From: CAZADA01 sp964568975
Lineage (GTDB): Bacteria > Pseudomonadota > Alphaproteobacteria > Caulobacterales > Maricaulaceae
Length of the DNA: 64,000 bases
Assembly: GCA_964568975.1 (NCBI GenBank)
Contig: CAZMSO010000008.1
Coordinates: forward strand, 1-64,000
Reading direction: 5' to 3'
The notes under the pieces were generated by a model. The model saw only the letters and a list, made by a program, of their open reading frames with translations, ran no database searches and was not told the origin of the DNA. Both the position numbers and the translations under genes were made by a program. This document shows, piece after piece, positions 7,973 through 16,852 of this stretch (position 1 is its first letter; every line of letters begins with the position of its first letter).

Positions 7973-8857
7973 ATGACTTCGCCGCCTGATCCACAGAGCC
8001 GTGTCGCAATCCCTGCTGACGCGAACAGCGCCGATGATACCGGTCCCATGACGCGCTTGCTCGCGATTATGGCGCAACTGCGCGACCCTAAGGGCGGCTG
8101 TCCGTGGGACCTCGCCCAAACCTTTGCGACCATCGCGCCCTACACCATTGAAGAGGCGTATGAAGTCGCTGACGCCATCGATCGCGGCGCGCTGGACGAC
8201 CTCAAGGCCGAGTTGGGCGATTTGCTGCTGCAAGTGGTGTTTCACGCCCGCATTGCCGAGGAGGCTGGGGCCTTCGCCTTCGCCGACGTTGCGGCGGCGA
8301 TCGCGGACAAGATGCACGCCCGCCACCCGCATGTGTTTGGCGACGCCACAGTGGCGGAAGCCGCGGCTCAGGAGAAAGCCTGGGAGGCGCTGAAGGCGCG
8401 CGAACGCGCCGCCAAGGCCGAGGCCGAGGGCCGCCGACCGAGCGCGCTTGACGACGTCGCGCTCGCCCTGCCCGCGCTTATGCGCGCCCAAAAGCTCGCC
8501 AAGCGCGCCGCCCGCGCAGGCTTCGATTACCCTGATGCTGAGAGCGCGCGCGCTAAGCTCCATGAGGAGATTGACGAGTTGTTTGAGGCCGCCGCCTCCG
8601 GCGATCAGGATCACGCTGTGGAGGAGATGGGCGATGTGCTGTTTTCGGCGGTGTGTGTGGCGATGAAGCTCGCAATTGACGCTGAAGAGAGCTTGCGGGC
8701 GGCGAATCTCAAGTTTGAACGCCGCTTCCGCGCCATGGAGGCCCTGCTTGCGGCGGATGACGCAGGCGGCGGCGAGGCCCGCGACACCCTTGCGCGCATG
8801 GAGGCGGCGTGGACGGCGGTGAAAGCGCAAGAGCGGACACCCAGCTCATCTCGCTAA
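7973..8857 (+). CDS. mazG: Nucleoside triphosphate pyrophosphohydrolase MazG
   Basis: Hydrolyses NTPs and dNTPs to monophosphates and pyrophosphate. It is the two-domain form: domain 1 has LRDPKGGCPWD and EEAYEVADAI...ELGDLLLQVVFH, the EExxE and ExxD metal motifs; domain 2 has KLHEEIDELFEA...EEMGDVLFSAV. The length is 294 residues from ATG 7973. That start has GAGGA 8 bases upstream; ATG 7967 would be too close to it. Two further upstream residues are possible. It stands alone on the plus strand between pyk and a convergent lipoprotein gene. Confidence 0.92.
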   Translation: MTSPPDPQSRVAIPADANSADDTGPMTRLLAIMAQLRDPKGGCPWDLAQTFATIAPYTIEEAYEVADAIDRGALDDLKAELGDLLLQVVFHARIAEEAGAFAFADVAAAIADKMHARHPHVFGDATVAEAAAQEKAWEALKARERAAKAEAEGRRPSALDDVALALPALMRAQKLAKRAARAGFDYPDAESARAKLHEEIDELFEAAASGDQDHAVEEMGDVLFSAVCVAMKLAIDAEESLRAANLKFERRFRAMEALLAADDAGGGEARDTLARMEAAWTAVKAQERTPSSSR

Positions 8858-8920
8858 GGCGGTGTGTCTGAGATGCCAGAGATCCGGCCGCCGGCTGTCC
8901 GTGCGATGCAGCCTCGGGTG

Positions 8921-8946
8921 CTTGCTCGCTTGCTTGCTCGCTTGCA
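8921..8946. repeat. 12-bp tandem repeat, two copies
   Basis: The 12-mer CTTGCTCGCTTG is repeated exactly at 8921-8932 and 8933-8944, in the gap between the convergent mazG and lipoprotein genes. It is one of several short tandem repeats in this window. Confidence 0.85.
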
Positions 8947-9035
8947 GGGACGCTTGGGCCGCGTGGTTTTCATCAGAGTCCGTGCGCTGATCGCGGCGGC
9001 ACGCCCTCCAAGCGCAAACGCAGGCCCCGCCACGC

Positions 9036-9743
9036 TCAATCCAGCGGCGCACCCTCCAAAATGAGGTCGATCACAGCCTCGGCGTCGGCGTCGTCGCGCA
9101 AATCAAGCGCCGTAAGCCCGTCGCGGCGCGCCCAAATCAACCGGCCGGAGAACAAGTCGTAAAGGCCCGCGACCCCGCCTTGACCACCGCCGCCGCCCTC
9201 AAAATAGCCCACGCCGAGCACAGCCGACGTCACCACGCCAAGGGTGTTCACCGCCGCCTGACGGCCCCGCCGCCCAGCGCTGGCGTAGGATCCGCCGATA
9301 AACGACAACAGCAGATAATCCGCATCAACCGCCTCGCCCACGGCCGCGGCCTGGGCCGGGGGCAGCGCGAAATCATCGCGAATGGCGTGTTTCTCCCCCA
9401 CCTGGAACGCTTTAAACAGCAGCTCCCACGCGTTCGTGATGCCGAGGATCGCCTCCTCCGTGACGCCGATTGAGGTGTCCACCGGCCGGATCGCGACGCC
9501 ATTGGCTTCCAAGCGTTCAAACATAGCGCGGGTGAAGCGCACCGACGCGTCTTCGCTCCAATCCGCGCGGGTCTCCAGCGCACCGCCGGAATTCGCAAGC
9601 GACAATTCCGTGGACACCGGAAACACCGCAATCGGTCCCGTAATCGCGGCGCCGCGGTGGCCCTCGGCGTAAAGCGTGCGCGACTTCACCGCCGCGCAGC
9701 TTGTGAGCAAAACCACGCCGATCAGGATTGTGACAAAACGCAT
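9036..9743 (-). CDS. Uncharacterised lipoprotein
   Basis: Predicted lipoprotein of 235 residues: a short hydrophobic signal ends in the lipobox LTSC with Cys at residue 16. The mature part starts with an alternating beta-like stretch (AAITGPIAVFPVST). It has a Gly-rich segment (YFEGGGGGQGG) near residue 180 that could be a loop between two hydrophobic strands, and ends YDLFSGRLIWARRDG, a phrase common in periplasmic lipoproteins that report on a bound state. I do not recognise the family. It is the last gene of the minus-strand run, 79 bp below hflX, and convergent with mazG. Confidence 0.75.
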   Translation of the reverse strand: MRFVTILIGVVLLTSCAAVKSRTLYAEGHRGAAITGPIAVFPVSTELSLANSGGALETRADWSEDASVRFTRAMFERLEANGVAIRPVDTSIGVTEEAILGITNAWELLFKAFQVGEKHAIRDDFALPPAQAAAVGEAVDADYLLLSFIGGSYASAGRRGRQAAVNTLGVVTSAVLGVGYFEGGGGGQGGVAGLYDLFSGRLIWARRDGLTALDLRDDADAEAVIDLILEGAPLD

Positions 9744-9822
9744 GGCGGCGCCCCCCCAAATGAGCGGTCAACACCACTTTAGCGCGCACCGCGTCCGCTG
9801 CGAGCCCCCGCCGGCGCCCGCG

Positions 9823-11175
9823 TCATTGCGCCGCGCGACCCAGCGGGTCGCGACGCTCCACCTCCGCAAACATGCGCGTGAACCGGCCATGGGCCATGGC
9901 GCTCAGGCGCGCGGCCACTGTGAGAACGCCGTCTTCGCCGGCGCGCTCCTCTAAGACATCGCCGTGTTCATGCAGCCAGGCGAGCGCGCGCCCGGCCGTG
10001 GGCGGGAGTGCGAATTGATAAACCGCCGCGCCCTCCGTCACGGCGGCGTCGACCGCGTCCAACAACGCGTCCAGGCCGTCGCCTGTTTTTGCAGAGACTA
10101 AGACCGGCCCATAGCCCGCGCCGTTGTCAGCGGCGCGCCGGCGGGCGCGCAAGGCGGCGATGTCGCGGTCTTCTGCGTCGAGCAAATCCGCCTTGTTCCA
10201 AACTTCCATCACCCGCTGGCCGCCGTCCTCCCCAGCGCCAAGCCCCTCCAGAATGGCCTCGACATCCGCGCGCTGGCCATCCGTTTCCGGATGGGCGACG
10301 TCGCGCACATGGACAAGCAGATCCGCCTCGCGCACCTCCTCCAGCGTCGCTTGAAACGCCTCCACGAGATCGTGGGGTAAGTCGGAGATGAACCCCACCG
10401 TGTCGGCGAACATCGCCTTCACGCCGGAGGGCAGCTTCAGTCCGCGCAAAGTGGGGTCGAGCGTTGCGAAGGGCATGTCCTTCGCCAAAACGTCGGCTTG
10501 CGTGAGCCGGTTGAACAAGGACGACTTGCCGGCGTTGGTGTAGCCGACAAGCGCGATAAGCGGGAACGGCGCTTTCTTGCGCTGGGCGCGGTGCAGCCCC
10601 CGGGTGCGGCGCACTTCCGCGAGCTCCCGGCGCAGCTTCGCCATGCGCTCGCCGATAATGCGGCGGTCGGCTTCGATTTGGCTTTCGCCCGGCCCAGCGA
10701 GAAAGCCGCGCCCGCCCCTTTGACGCTCTAAGTGCGTCCACGTGCGCACAAGCCGCGATTTCTCATAGCCCAGACGGGCGAGCTCCACTTGCAGCCGCCC
10801 CTCTTTGGTGCGTGCGCGCAGCCCGAAAATCTCCAGGATCAAGCCCGTGCGATCGAGCACTTTCACGCCCCAGGCGCGCTCGAGATTGCGTTGCTGGGCG
10901 GGCGTGACAGCCGCGTCAATGACGGCGACCTCCGCATGACGGCCCGTGATGTCTGCGCCTAAGGCGGCGACACGGCCGCTGCCGAAGAAGGCCGCGGGAC
11001 GCACTTCACGCACAGGCGTGACCATGGCCGCGCGCACATCAAGATCCAGCGCCTCGGCCAGACCGCGCGCTTCAGCGAGCCGCAGCTCGGGATCACGGCC
11101 GGCGTGGGCCTCCACCACGGGGTGGATCACGACGGCGCGCGTGCGCGGCGCGGCGGTGTCCGTCAGCGCCGTCAA
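9823..11175 (-). CDS. hflX: Ribosome-associated GTPase HflX
   Basis: GTPase that splits stalled or hibernating ribosomes; 450 residues. The N-terminal HflX domain has FFGSGRVAALGADI and PAQQRNLERAWGVKVLDRTGLILEIF, then a coiled coil with RQRGGRGFLAGPGESQIEADRR. The G domain has GYTNAGKSS (211-219), DTVGFI and NKAD. The start is a TTG at 11173-11175: an in-frame stop lies just upstream and no in-frame ATG is near. No Shine-Dalgarno is evident, so translation is probably coupled to hfq, which ends 13 bases upstream. The hfq-hflX pair is conserved in proteobacteria. Confidence 0.93.
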   Translation of the reverse strand: MTALTDTAAPRTRAVVIHPVVEAHAGRDPELRLAEARGLAEALDLDVRAAMVTPVREVRPAAFFGSGRVAALGADITGRHAEVAVIDAAVTPAQQRNLERAWGVKVLDRTGLILEIFGLRARTKEGRLQVELARLGYEKSRLVRTWTHLERQRGGRGFLAGPGESQIEADRRIIGERMAKLRRELAEVRRTRGLHRAQRKKAPFPLIALVGYTNAGKSSLFNRLTQADVLAKDMPFATLDPTLRGLKLPSGVKAMFADTVGFISDLPHDLVEAFQATLEEVREADLLVHVRDVAHPETDGQRADVEAILEGLGAGEDGGQRVMEVWNKADLLDAEDRDIAALRARRRAADNGAGYGPVLVSAKTGDGLDALLDAVDAAVTEGAAVYQFALPPTAGRALAWLHEHGDVLEERAGEDGVLTVAARLSAMAHGRFTRMFAEVERRDPLGRAAQ

Positions 11176-11188
11176 AGGCGGTCAACGC

Positions 11189-11458
11189 TCATGTGGCCTC
11201 GGCGTCTTGGCGTTCGTCTTCGTCTTCGCCGCGTTCAAACAATTGGACGGGCTGGGTCGGCATGATCGTGGATATGGCGTGCTTGTACACCAGCTGCACC
11301 TGGCCGTCGCGCCGCAGGAGAACGCAAAAATTGTCGAACCAGGTGACGACCCCTTGAAGCTTCACGCCATTGACGAGAAACACCGTCAAAGGCGTGCGGC
11401 TCTTGCGCACCGCGTTTAAAAATGTGTCCTGCAGATTCTGTTTCTTGTCCGCCGCCAT
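11189..11458 (-). CDS. hfq: RNA chaperone Hfq
   Basis: Sm-like hexameric RNA chaperone pairing small RNAs with mRNAs; 89 residues. The Sm1 motif spans NLQDTFLNAVRKSRTPLTVFLVNGVKLQG and the Sm2 motif is YKHAISTIMP. The C-terminal tail is short and acidic (GEDEDERQDAEAT), as in many alphaproteobacteria. The start at 11458 gives the canonical N terminus MAADKKQN, with GGAG about 12 bases upstream. It has its own likely promoter and is followed by hflX. Confidence 0.96.
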   Translation of the reverse strand: MAADKKQNLQDTFLNAVRKSRTPLTVFLVNGVKLQGVVTWFDNFCVLLRRDGQVQLVYKHAISTIMPTQPVQLFERGEDEDERQDAEAT

Positions 11459-11497
11459 GGGCTTGCTCCCAACACACACACAATAGAGTGTTGCGGT

Positions 11498-11525
11498 GAT
11501 ATACCCTTGAGGGGCGCCGGCTCAA
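11498..11525 (-). promoter_or_regulatory. Putative hfq promoter
   Basis: On the minus strand TTGAGC (11520-11525) and TATATC (11498-11503) are spaced by 16 bases. They lie about 40 bases upstream of the hfq ATG, between the aminotransferase stop and hfq. It is a sigma70-like match by eye only. Confidence 0.4.
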
Positions 11526-11545
11526 TCCCATGCATGCGCAAAGGG

Positions 11546-12397
11546 TTACCCCCCGCGCCCCAGATAGGCGTCGCGCAGCGCTTGGGCGACGGGTCCCGGG
11601 CGTCCATCGCCCACGGGCGCGCCGTCTATGGCGATGACTGGCGTGACCAGGGTCGAGGCCGCGGTGATGAAGGCTTCGCGGGCGGCTTTGGCCTCCTCGA
11701 CATGAAACGGCCGCTCAAGGACGCGCATCTGGCGCTCGTGCGCCAACGCCATGACGGCGCGCCGGGTGATGCCGTTGAGAATGTTGGCGTGGGCGTCGCG
11801 CGTGATGAGGCGGCCCTCGGCGTCGACAATCCACGCATTGGTGGAGGAGCCCTCCGTGACGCGACCTTCAGCGTCCACCATCCAAGCCTCCGCCGCGCCG
11901 GCCTCGCGGGCGGCTTGTTTGGCGAGAACATTGGGCAACAACGACGTCGATTTGATGTCGCAGCGGGCCCAGCGCTGATCCGGCGTCGTGATCACGGCCG
12001 CTCCGGCGCGCGCGCGCGCGTCCCACGCCGCCCAATCCACCGGCTTGACGGTCACGATCACGCACGGGCGGGTCGCTGGGTGCGGAAACGCGTGGTCGCG
12101 GGGCGCGACGCCGCGCGTGATCTGCAGATAGACAAGCCCATTGCGCGCGCGATTGCGGCGCACAGTCTCGCGGATTACGGCCTCAAGCGCGGCCATCGAC
12201 ATGGGCGGCGCGATCGCCAACTCGCCCAAAGATCGCGCGAGGCGCGTGAAATGACCCTCCACATCCAACAGCGCGCCGTCGCGCAGCGCCCAGACCTCGT
12301 AGACGGCGTCGGCAAATTGCAGGCCCCGATCCTCCACGGGGATCTGGGCGTCTGCGTGGTTCACATAGCGCCCGTTCACATAAGCGATCCGCAACAT
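11546..12397 (-). CDS. Class IV PLP aminotransferase, probable D-amino acid aminotransferase
   Basis: Fold-type IV PLP enzyme of 283 residues. The PLP lysine is in CDIKSTSLLPNV (Lys149), the PLP-phosphate and substrate region includes EGSSTNAWIV, and the C-terminal REAFITAASTLVTPV is typical. YVNGRYV and EDRGLQFADAVYEV at the N terminus match D-amino acid aminotransferases, which transfer the amino group between D-Ala and D-Glu for the cell wall. Branched-chain aminotransferase or aminodeoxychorismate lyase are alternatives. It sits 4 bases after trkH in a trkA-trkH-aminotransferase-hfq order common in alphaproteobacteria. Confidence 0.85.
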   Translation of the reverse strand: MLRIAYVNGRYVNHADAQIPVEDRGLQFADAVYEVWALRDGALLDVEGHFTRLARSLGELAIAPPMSMAALEAVIRETVRRNRARNGLVYLQITRGVAPRDHAFPHPATRPCVIVTVKPVDWAAWDARARAGAAVITTPDQRWARCDIKSTSLLPNVLAKQAAREAGAAEAWMVDAEGRVTEGSSTNAWIVDAEGRLITRDAHANILNGITRRAVMALAHERQMRVLERPFHVEEAKAAREAFITAASTLVTPVIAIDGAPVGDGRPGPVAQALRDAYLGRGG

Positions 12398-12401
12398 GCC
12401 C

Positions 12402-13889
12402 TCACCCTCGCCAAAACGCGCGCAGAAGCAGCGTAAACGCGGCCAAGACCTCGACGCGTCCCAAAATCATGCCGCCCGACAACGCCGCGCGCGCCGAGGG
12501 CGAATTCAACAACGCCTCCGCGTCGCGCGCGCCCACGGTGATGTGGAGTGCCGGACCCGCGTTGGCCACCGCCGCCACCGCCCCCGCCGCGGCGACCTCA
12601 TACGGCGCGCGGGCGGCCCCGAGCGCTATCATTAAGCCGCCCACCGCCGCTGCAAAGCCCACGGCATACGCGCCAAGGCCCGCAATCTCCGCCGACCGCC
12701 GCGCGCCGCCGGGATGATGGGACACGCTTGACGGATGCGCTAAGGCCCGCAACTCATCGCCAATCTCGGAGATCAGAAGGATCACGCGGCGCAGCTTCAG
12801 CCCGCCCGTCGTCGACGCCGCCGCGCCGCCGAACAACACCGCAGCAAACACCAGCGGCGCGCCGAAGGCGTTAACACCCAGAGCGCCAGCTTCCCAGCCC
12901 GCCGTCGTCGCCAGCGCCAAGACCTCAAACGCCACGCGCCCAGCCTCCATGCCCGTGCGCGGGGAATCAATCGCCAGTGCAACGACGAGCCACAGCACAA
13001 TCAGCGCCGCCAAAGCCACTGTCTCGGGATCGCGGGCGACGCCCCGGCCGAGGCCAGAGCGCACCGTCTCCCACAGCGCGGGAAAACTCAGCGCCCCCAC
13101 CGCCAAGCCCAGGGCCGCGGCTGCGAGCGCCATCAGCGATGCGCCGGCGAGCGACCCGCCGCCGTCCGTCAACACCAAGCCCCCCGTCGACACCGCGGCC
13201 ATGGCGATGCAGGCGCTGTCTCCCGCGTTCTCGCCGCCGGCTAAGGCGATGAGGAACACAAGCAGCGTCGCGCCTCCATAAGGCCCCGCAACCGCGCGCG
13301 CCGCCGGCGCAAACCGCGCCAGCACGTCATCAGCGTCCAACGCCGCGCCACGCGCCCCGACAAACAACGCACCACGCGCGCGACCGCGCGGCGCCGCGCT
13401 GACGGCTTGGAAGGCGGCGAGCACGCACACAATCGCCACGATCGAGCCCGCCCCGCCCAGCCATTGCAGCGCGTTCCACCACAGAGCGCGCAGCAGATCC
13501 TCAGGCTCCGCCGGCCCGCCGCCGCCGCCCATCATGTCGCTGAACACTGGCGGAAACCCCGTCGTGGTCAGCGCGGAAAGCGCGTCGAAATAACTGCGCG
13601 CCCATCCGCCCTCGTCGATGAAAAGGCCCGGCGCTGCGAGCGCGGGCGTCACGATCCAGGCGAGGATCAAAAACAACACCGCCTCGCGCGGCCCGCCCCG
13701 GCGCGCGCCGCCGCGAGCGCCGACAAGGATCGCGCCGCCGAAGAACCCGCCCACCGCCGCCGTCACGGCGAAACTGCCCGCCAGCGGCATAACGTCGGCC
13801 ATGGCCGCAGCGAGCGCAAACAGCCCCGCGGCGGCCGCGATGATCAGCACCACCCCCGCAAGAGCTCGCGCGACGCCTACGCCGTCCAT
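12402..13889 (-). CDS. trkH: TrkH family potassium uptake membrane subunit
   Basis: Ion-conducting subunit of a Trk/Ktr potassium uptake system; 495 residues, with many hydrophobic segments in a SKT fold of four pore repeats. Selectivity-loop-like segments are visible: ALTTTGFPPVF, AMAAVSTGGLVL, ATTAGWEAG and ANAGPALHI. Late AAASTTGGLKLRRV matches TrkH consensus. The sequence is more divergent than E. coli TrkH. The start follows the trkA stop by only 5 bases, so the two subunits are co-translated. Confidence 0.88.
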   Translation of the reverse strand: MDGVGVARALAGVVLIIAAAAGLFALAAAMADVMPLAGSFAVTAAVGGFFGGAILVGARGGARRGGPREAVLFLILAWIVTPALAAPGLFIDEGGWARSYFDALSALTTTGFPPVFSDMMGGGGGPAEPEDLLRALWWNALQWLGGAGSIVAIVCVLAAFQAVSAAPRGRARGALFVGARGAALDADDVLARFAPAARAVAGPYGGATLLVFLIALAGGENAGDSACIAMAAVSTGGLVLTDGGGSLAGASLMALAAAALGLAVGALSFPALWETVRSGLGRGVARDPETVALAALIVLWLVVALAIDSPRTGMEAGRVAFEVLALATTAGWEAGALGVNAFGAPLVFAAVLFGGAAASTTGGLKLRRVILLISEIGDELRALAHPSSVSHHPGGARRSAEIAGLGAYAVGFAAAVGGLMIALGAARAPYEVAAAGAVAAVANAGPALHITVGARDAEALLNSPSARAALSGGMILGRVEVLAAFTLLLRAFWRG

Positions 13890-13894
13890 AGCGG

Positions 13895-15268
13895 CTAAAA
13901 ATACTCAAGCGAGACGCGGAAGAGCTTCTCCACGCGCGCCACGCGGTCGCGTTCCGCGAAAATGACGAGCCGGTCGCCGGTGCGGATCGTCACGTCGGAG
14001 TCCCCCACAATCACGCGCCCATCCTGCATCAGCGCCCCGATCATAATCCCGTCGCCCAAATCCACATCCGCCAGGGGGCGGCCGATCAGCGGCGAGGTTT
14101 CGAGCGCCACGCCCTCGACAATTTCGGCCGCGCCCTCTTCGATGAATTGCAGGCCCGTGATCCGGCCCTTGCGCACGTGCTGCAAAATGGTGGAGACCGT
14201 CGTCGTGCGCGGGTCCACGAAGACATCCACGCCCAGCGCCGTCTTCAAGCCGACATAGGCGCGGTCATTAATCAGGCACACCGCGCGCCGCGCGCCTTGC
14301 TCCTTCGCCAGAGCCGCGGCCAGGACATTGACCTTGTCGTCATTGGTGAGACAAATCACCACTTCGCTGTCGCTGGCGCCGGCCTCGCGCAGCAGCGCGG
14401 GATCAAGGCCATCCCCGTTCAGCACCACGGTGCGCCGCAGCGCCGCTGCGGCGTGCTCGGCGCGAGTTTTGTCGGATTCCACCACACGCACGCGCAGCCC
14501 GGAGGCTTGTTCAAGCGCTTGGGCGACGAACACCCCGATATTGCCGGCGCCGACAATCACGACCCGGCGCGCGCGATCCTCTTCATGGGCAAAGACGTCG
14601 AGCGCGCGCCCGACGTCGACGGCGTCGGCGATGAGGTAAATGTCGTCGTTCTCCAGCAATTGATCATTGGCGCTGGGGACAAAGATCCGCCCCTCGCGGC
14701 GCACGCCCGCCACGACGGCCTTCAAATGCGGGAAGAGCTCGCGCAATTGGTTCAACGGCGTGTTCTTCACTTGGCATTCAGCGTCCACCCGCACGCCCAG
14801 CACCCGCACGCGGCCTTCCATGAAAGAGAGCGTATCGAACGTGCCGGGCGTCTCGAGCCGGCGCAGCACTGCGCGCCCGACCTCCACCTCCGGCGAGATC
14901 ACGACGTCGATGGGCATGTTGGCGCGGCTGAACAGATCGCTCCACGCCGGATCCAAATAGGATTGCGCCCGCACGCGCGCGATTTTCATCGGCACGTCGA
15001 AAATGGAGTGAGCGACTTGGCAGGCCACCATGTTCACTTCGTCGGAATAGGTGACGGCGATGATCATGTCGGCGTCGGCCGCGCCGGCGCGGTCGAGGAT
15101 GTCGGGATGGCCGCCATGGCCGATGACGCCGCGCACATCCACCGCGTTGACGATGCGCTCCACATTCTCCGCGGATTTGTCGACGACGGTGACTGCGTTG
15201 TTTTCGGCGGCGAGTTCGCGCGCGATCCCAAAACCCACGCGGCCGCCGCCGCACACAATGACTTTCAT
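13895..15268 (-). CDS. trkA: Trk system potassium transporter TrkA
   Basis: Cytoplasmic NAD(H)-binding regulator of the Trk channel; 457 residues. Two tandem RCK units are visible. RCK_N 1 opens with VIVCGGGRVGFGIARELA, the Rossmann GxGxxG near residues 7-12. RCK_N 2 opens with VVIVGAGNIGVFVAQAL at about residue 234. A TrkA_C domain follows each, ending with GDRLVIFAERD. It lies between ntrX and trkH on the same strand, 58 bp after ntrX. Confidence 0.94.
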   Translation of the reverse strand: MKVIVCGGGRVGFGIARELAAENNAVTVVDKSAENVERIVNAVDVRGVIGHGGHPDILDRAGAADADMIIAVTYSDEVNMVACQVAHSIFDVPMKIARVRAQSYLDPAWSDLFSRANMPIDVVISPEVEVGRAVLRRLETPGTFDTLSFMEGRVRVLGVRVDAECQVKNTPLNQLRELFPHLKAVVAGVRREGRIFVPSANDQLLENDDIYLIADAVDVGRALDVFAHEEDRARRVVIVGAGNIGVFVAQALEQASGLRVRVVESDKTRAEHAAAALRRTVVLNGDGLDPALLREAGASDSEVVICLTNDDKVNVLAAALAKEQGARRAVCLINDRAYVGLKTALGVDVFVDPRTTTVSTILQHVRKGRITGLQFIEEGAAEIVEGVALETSPLIGRPLADVDLGDGIMIGALMQDGRVIVGDSDVTIRTGDRLVIFAERDRVARVEKLFRVSLEYF

Positions 15269-15326
15269 AGCCGTCCTTTCGCGCGGCGCGCTCGCGACCG
15301 CCGGCGCCCGCGCTGAGGCGATCCGG

Positions 15327-16715
15327 TTAGGCCGGCACGTCTGAAGGGCGCGATCCGCCCGCCACGCCCAGCGATTTGAGCTTGCGATGCAGCGCTGACC
15401 GCTCCATGCCGATGAACGCGGCCGTGCGCGAGATGTTGCCTCCGAACCGGTTAATCTGGGCCGTCAGATACTCACGCTCGAATTGCTCGCGCGCATCGCG
15501 CAGCGTCATCGCGATCAGGCGTTCTGAGCCGCGGTCATTGTCTTCTCCACCGATCACATTGGCTGGCAAATGATCGAGGGTGATGGGCTCATGGGGTTCG
15601 CCGCCGGCCAGGATCAACAGCCGCTCCACATAATTGCGCAATTGGCGGACATTGCCGGCCCAGTCCTGGGCTTGCAGCACGGCCATGGCGTCCTCCGCGA
15701 CGGGGCGCGCGTGAAGACCGGATGTGCTCGCCAAGCGTTGGATGAAGTGATTGACGAGGTCGGGAATGTCTTCGCGGCGTTCATCAAGGCTTGGCGCGCG
15801 GATCGGCACCACATTCAAGCGGTGATAAAGGTCGGGACGAAACCGGCCCTCCGCCATAGCGTCTTCGAGGTCGCGCGCGGAGGCTGAGATCACGCGCACA
15901 TCCACTTGCACATCCGCATGACCGCCGAGACGGCGAAACCGTTGATCCACCAGGGTGCGCAGGATTTTGCCCTGGGTTTCGTACGGCATGTCCGCGACTT
16001 CGTCCAAAAAGAGCGTCCCGAGATGGGCTTGCTCAAAAAGGCCTGGCTTGCTCACTGAGCCGTCGGGCCGCTCTTCGCCGAAGAGTTCGCGCTCCATGCG
16101 CTCGGGCGCCATGCTGGCGGCGTTGACAGCCACAAAGCGTGCGCGCGCTCGCGCGGATTTGGCGTGGATGGCGCGCGCGATCACTTCTTTGCCCGCGCCG
16201 GCGTCGCCCGTAATCAGCACGCGGCTGTTGGTGGCGGCGACTTTGTCGATGGCGTGCCGCACGCCCTGTATGGCGCCCGAGCGACCGACCATTTGCGCGC
16301 CATGAGGATCGCCGCCCCCGAGCTCTGCGTTTTCGCGCCGCAAACGGCTGGCCTCGACCGCGCGTTCGACCGTGTGCAACAAGCGATCGCTCTTAAACGG
16401 CTTTTCGATGAAATCATACGCGCCCTTGCGGATGGCCGCCACGGCCGTCTCGACGGTGCCATGGCCGGAAATCACAATCACTGGCAATTCCGGGTCCGTG
16501 GATTTCAAGCGCTCCAGCAGCTCAATCCCATCAAGGCGGCTGTCCTGGAGCCAAACATCCAACACCACCAGCGCGGGCTTGCGTTGGCGCACCGCCTCCA
16601 GCGCGCCGTCGCTGTTGCGCGCCGTTCGGACCTCATGGCCTTCATCTTCCAGGATGCCGCCGATGAGCTCGCAAATGGCGATCTCATCATCCACAATCAA
16701 AATGTCATAGGCCAT
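15327..16715 (-). CDS. ntrX: Nitrogen response regulator NtrX
   Basis: NtrC-like response regulator paired with NtrY; 462 residues. The receiver domain has phospho-acceptor Asp53 in VVLDVWL. The AAA+ domain starts near residue 140 with Walker A GDAGAGKE and Walker B TLFLDEV; the C terminus is a Fis-type helix-turn-helix (RTAAFIGMERSALHRKLKSL). The sigma54-contact motif GAFTGA is absent: the stretch after ELFG reads EERPDGSVSKPG. NtrX of several alphaproteobacteria is described as lacking a normal L1 loop, so sigma54 activation should not be assumed. The start at 16715 gives MAYDILIVDDE; AAGGGA lies upstream. Confidence 0.93.
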   Translation of the reverse strand: MAYDILIVDDEIAICELIGGILEDEGHEVRTARNSDGALEAVRQRKPALVVLDVWLQDSRLDGIELLERLKSTDPELPVIVISGHGTVETAVAAIRKGAYDFIEKPFKSDRLLHTVERAVEASRLRRENAELGGGDPHGAQMVGRSGAIQGVRHAIDKVAATNSRVLITGDAGAGKEVIARAIHAKSARARARFVAVNAASMAPERMERELFGEERPDGSVSKPGLFEQAHLGTLFLDEVADMPYETQGKILRTLVDQRFRRLGGHADVQVDVRVISASARDLEDAMAEGRFRPDLYHRLNVVPIRAPSLDERREDIPDLVNHFIQRLASTSGLHARPVAEDAMAVLQAQDWAGNVRQLRNYVERLLILAGGEPHEPITLDHLPANVIGGEDNDRGSERLIAMTLRDAREQFEREYLTAQINRFGGNISRTAAFIGMERSALHRKLKSLGVAGGSRPSDVPA

Positions 16716-16852
16716 GCCGGCTTGTCCCTTGTTGCGCGCCGCGCCGCGACGCAATCCTCCCAGCGCTCCCACTCACCCCCGCCGCGCGATGTCCGCGCGC
16801 CGGCCACCCGTCCTGTGTGCGCCGCGCGCCAGTCAGCGCCGATCAGCGCCCG

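Noticed and set aside
10008..10391. Plus-strand ORF antisense to hflX
   Set aside because: Arg/Pro-rich translation typical of antisense frames in high-GC DNA; hflX on the other strand has all GTPase motifs.
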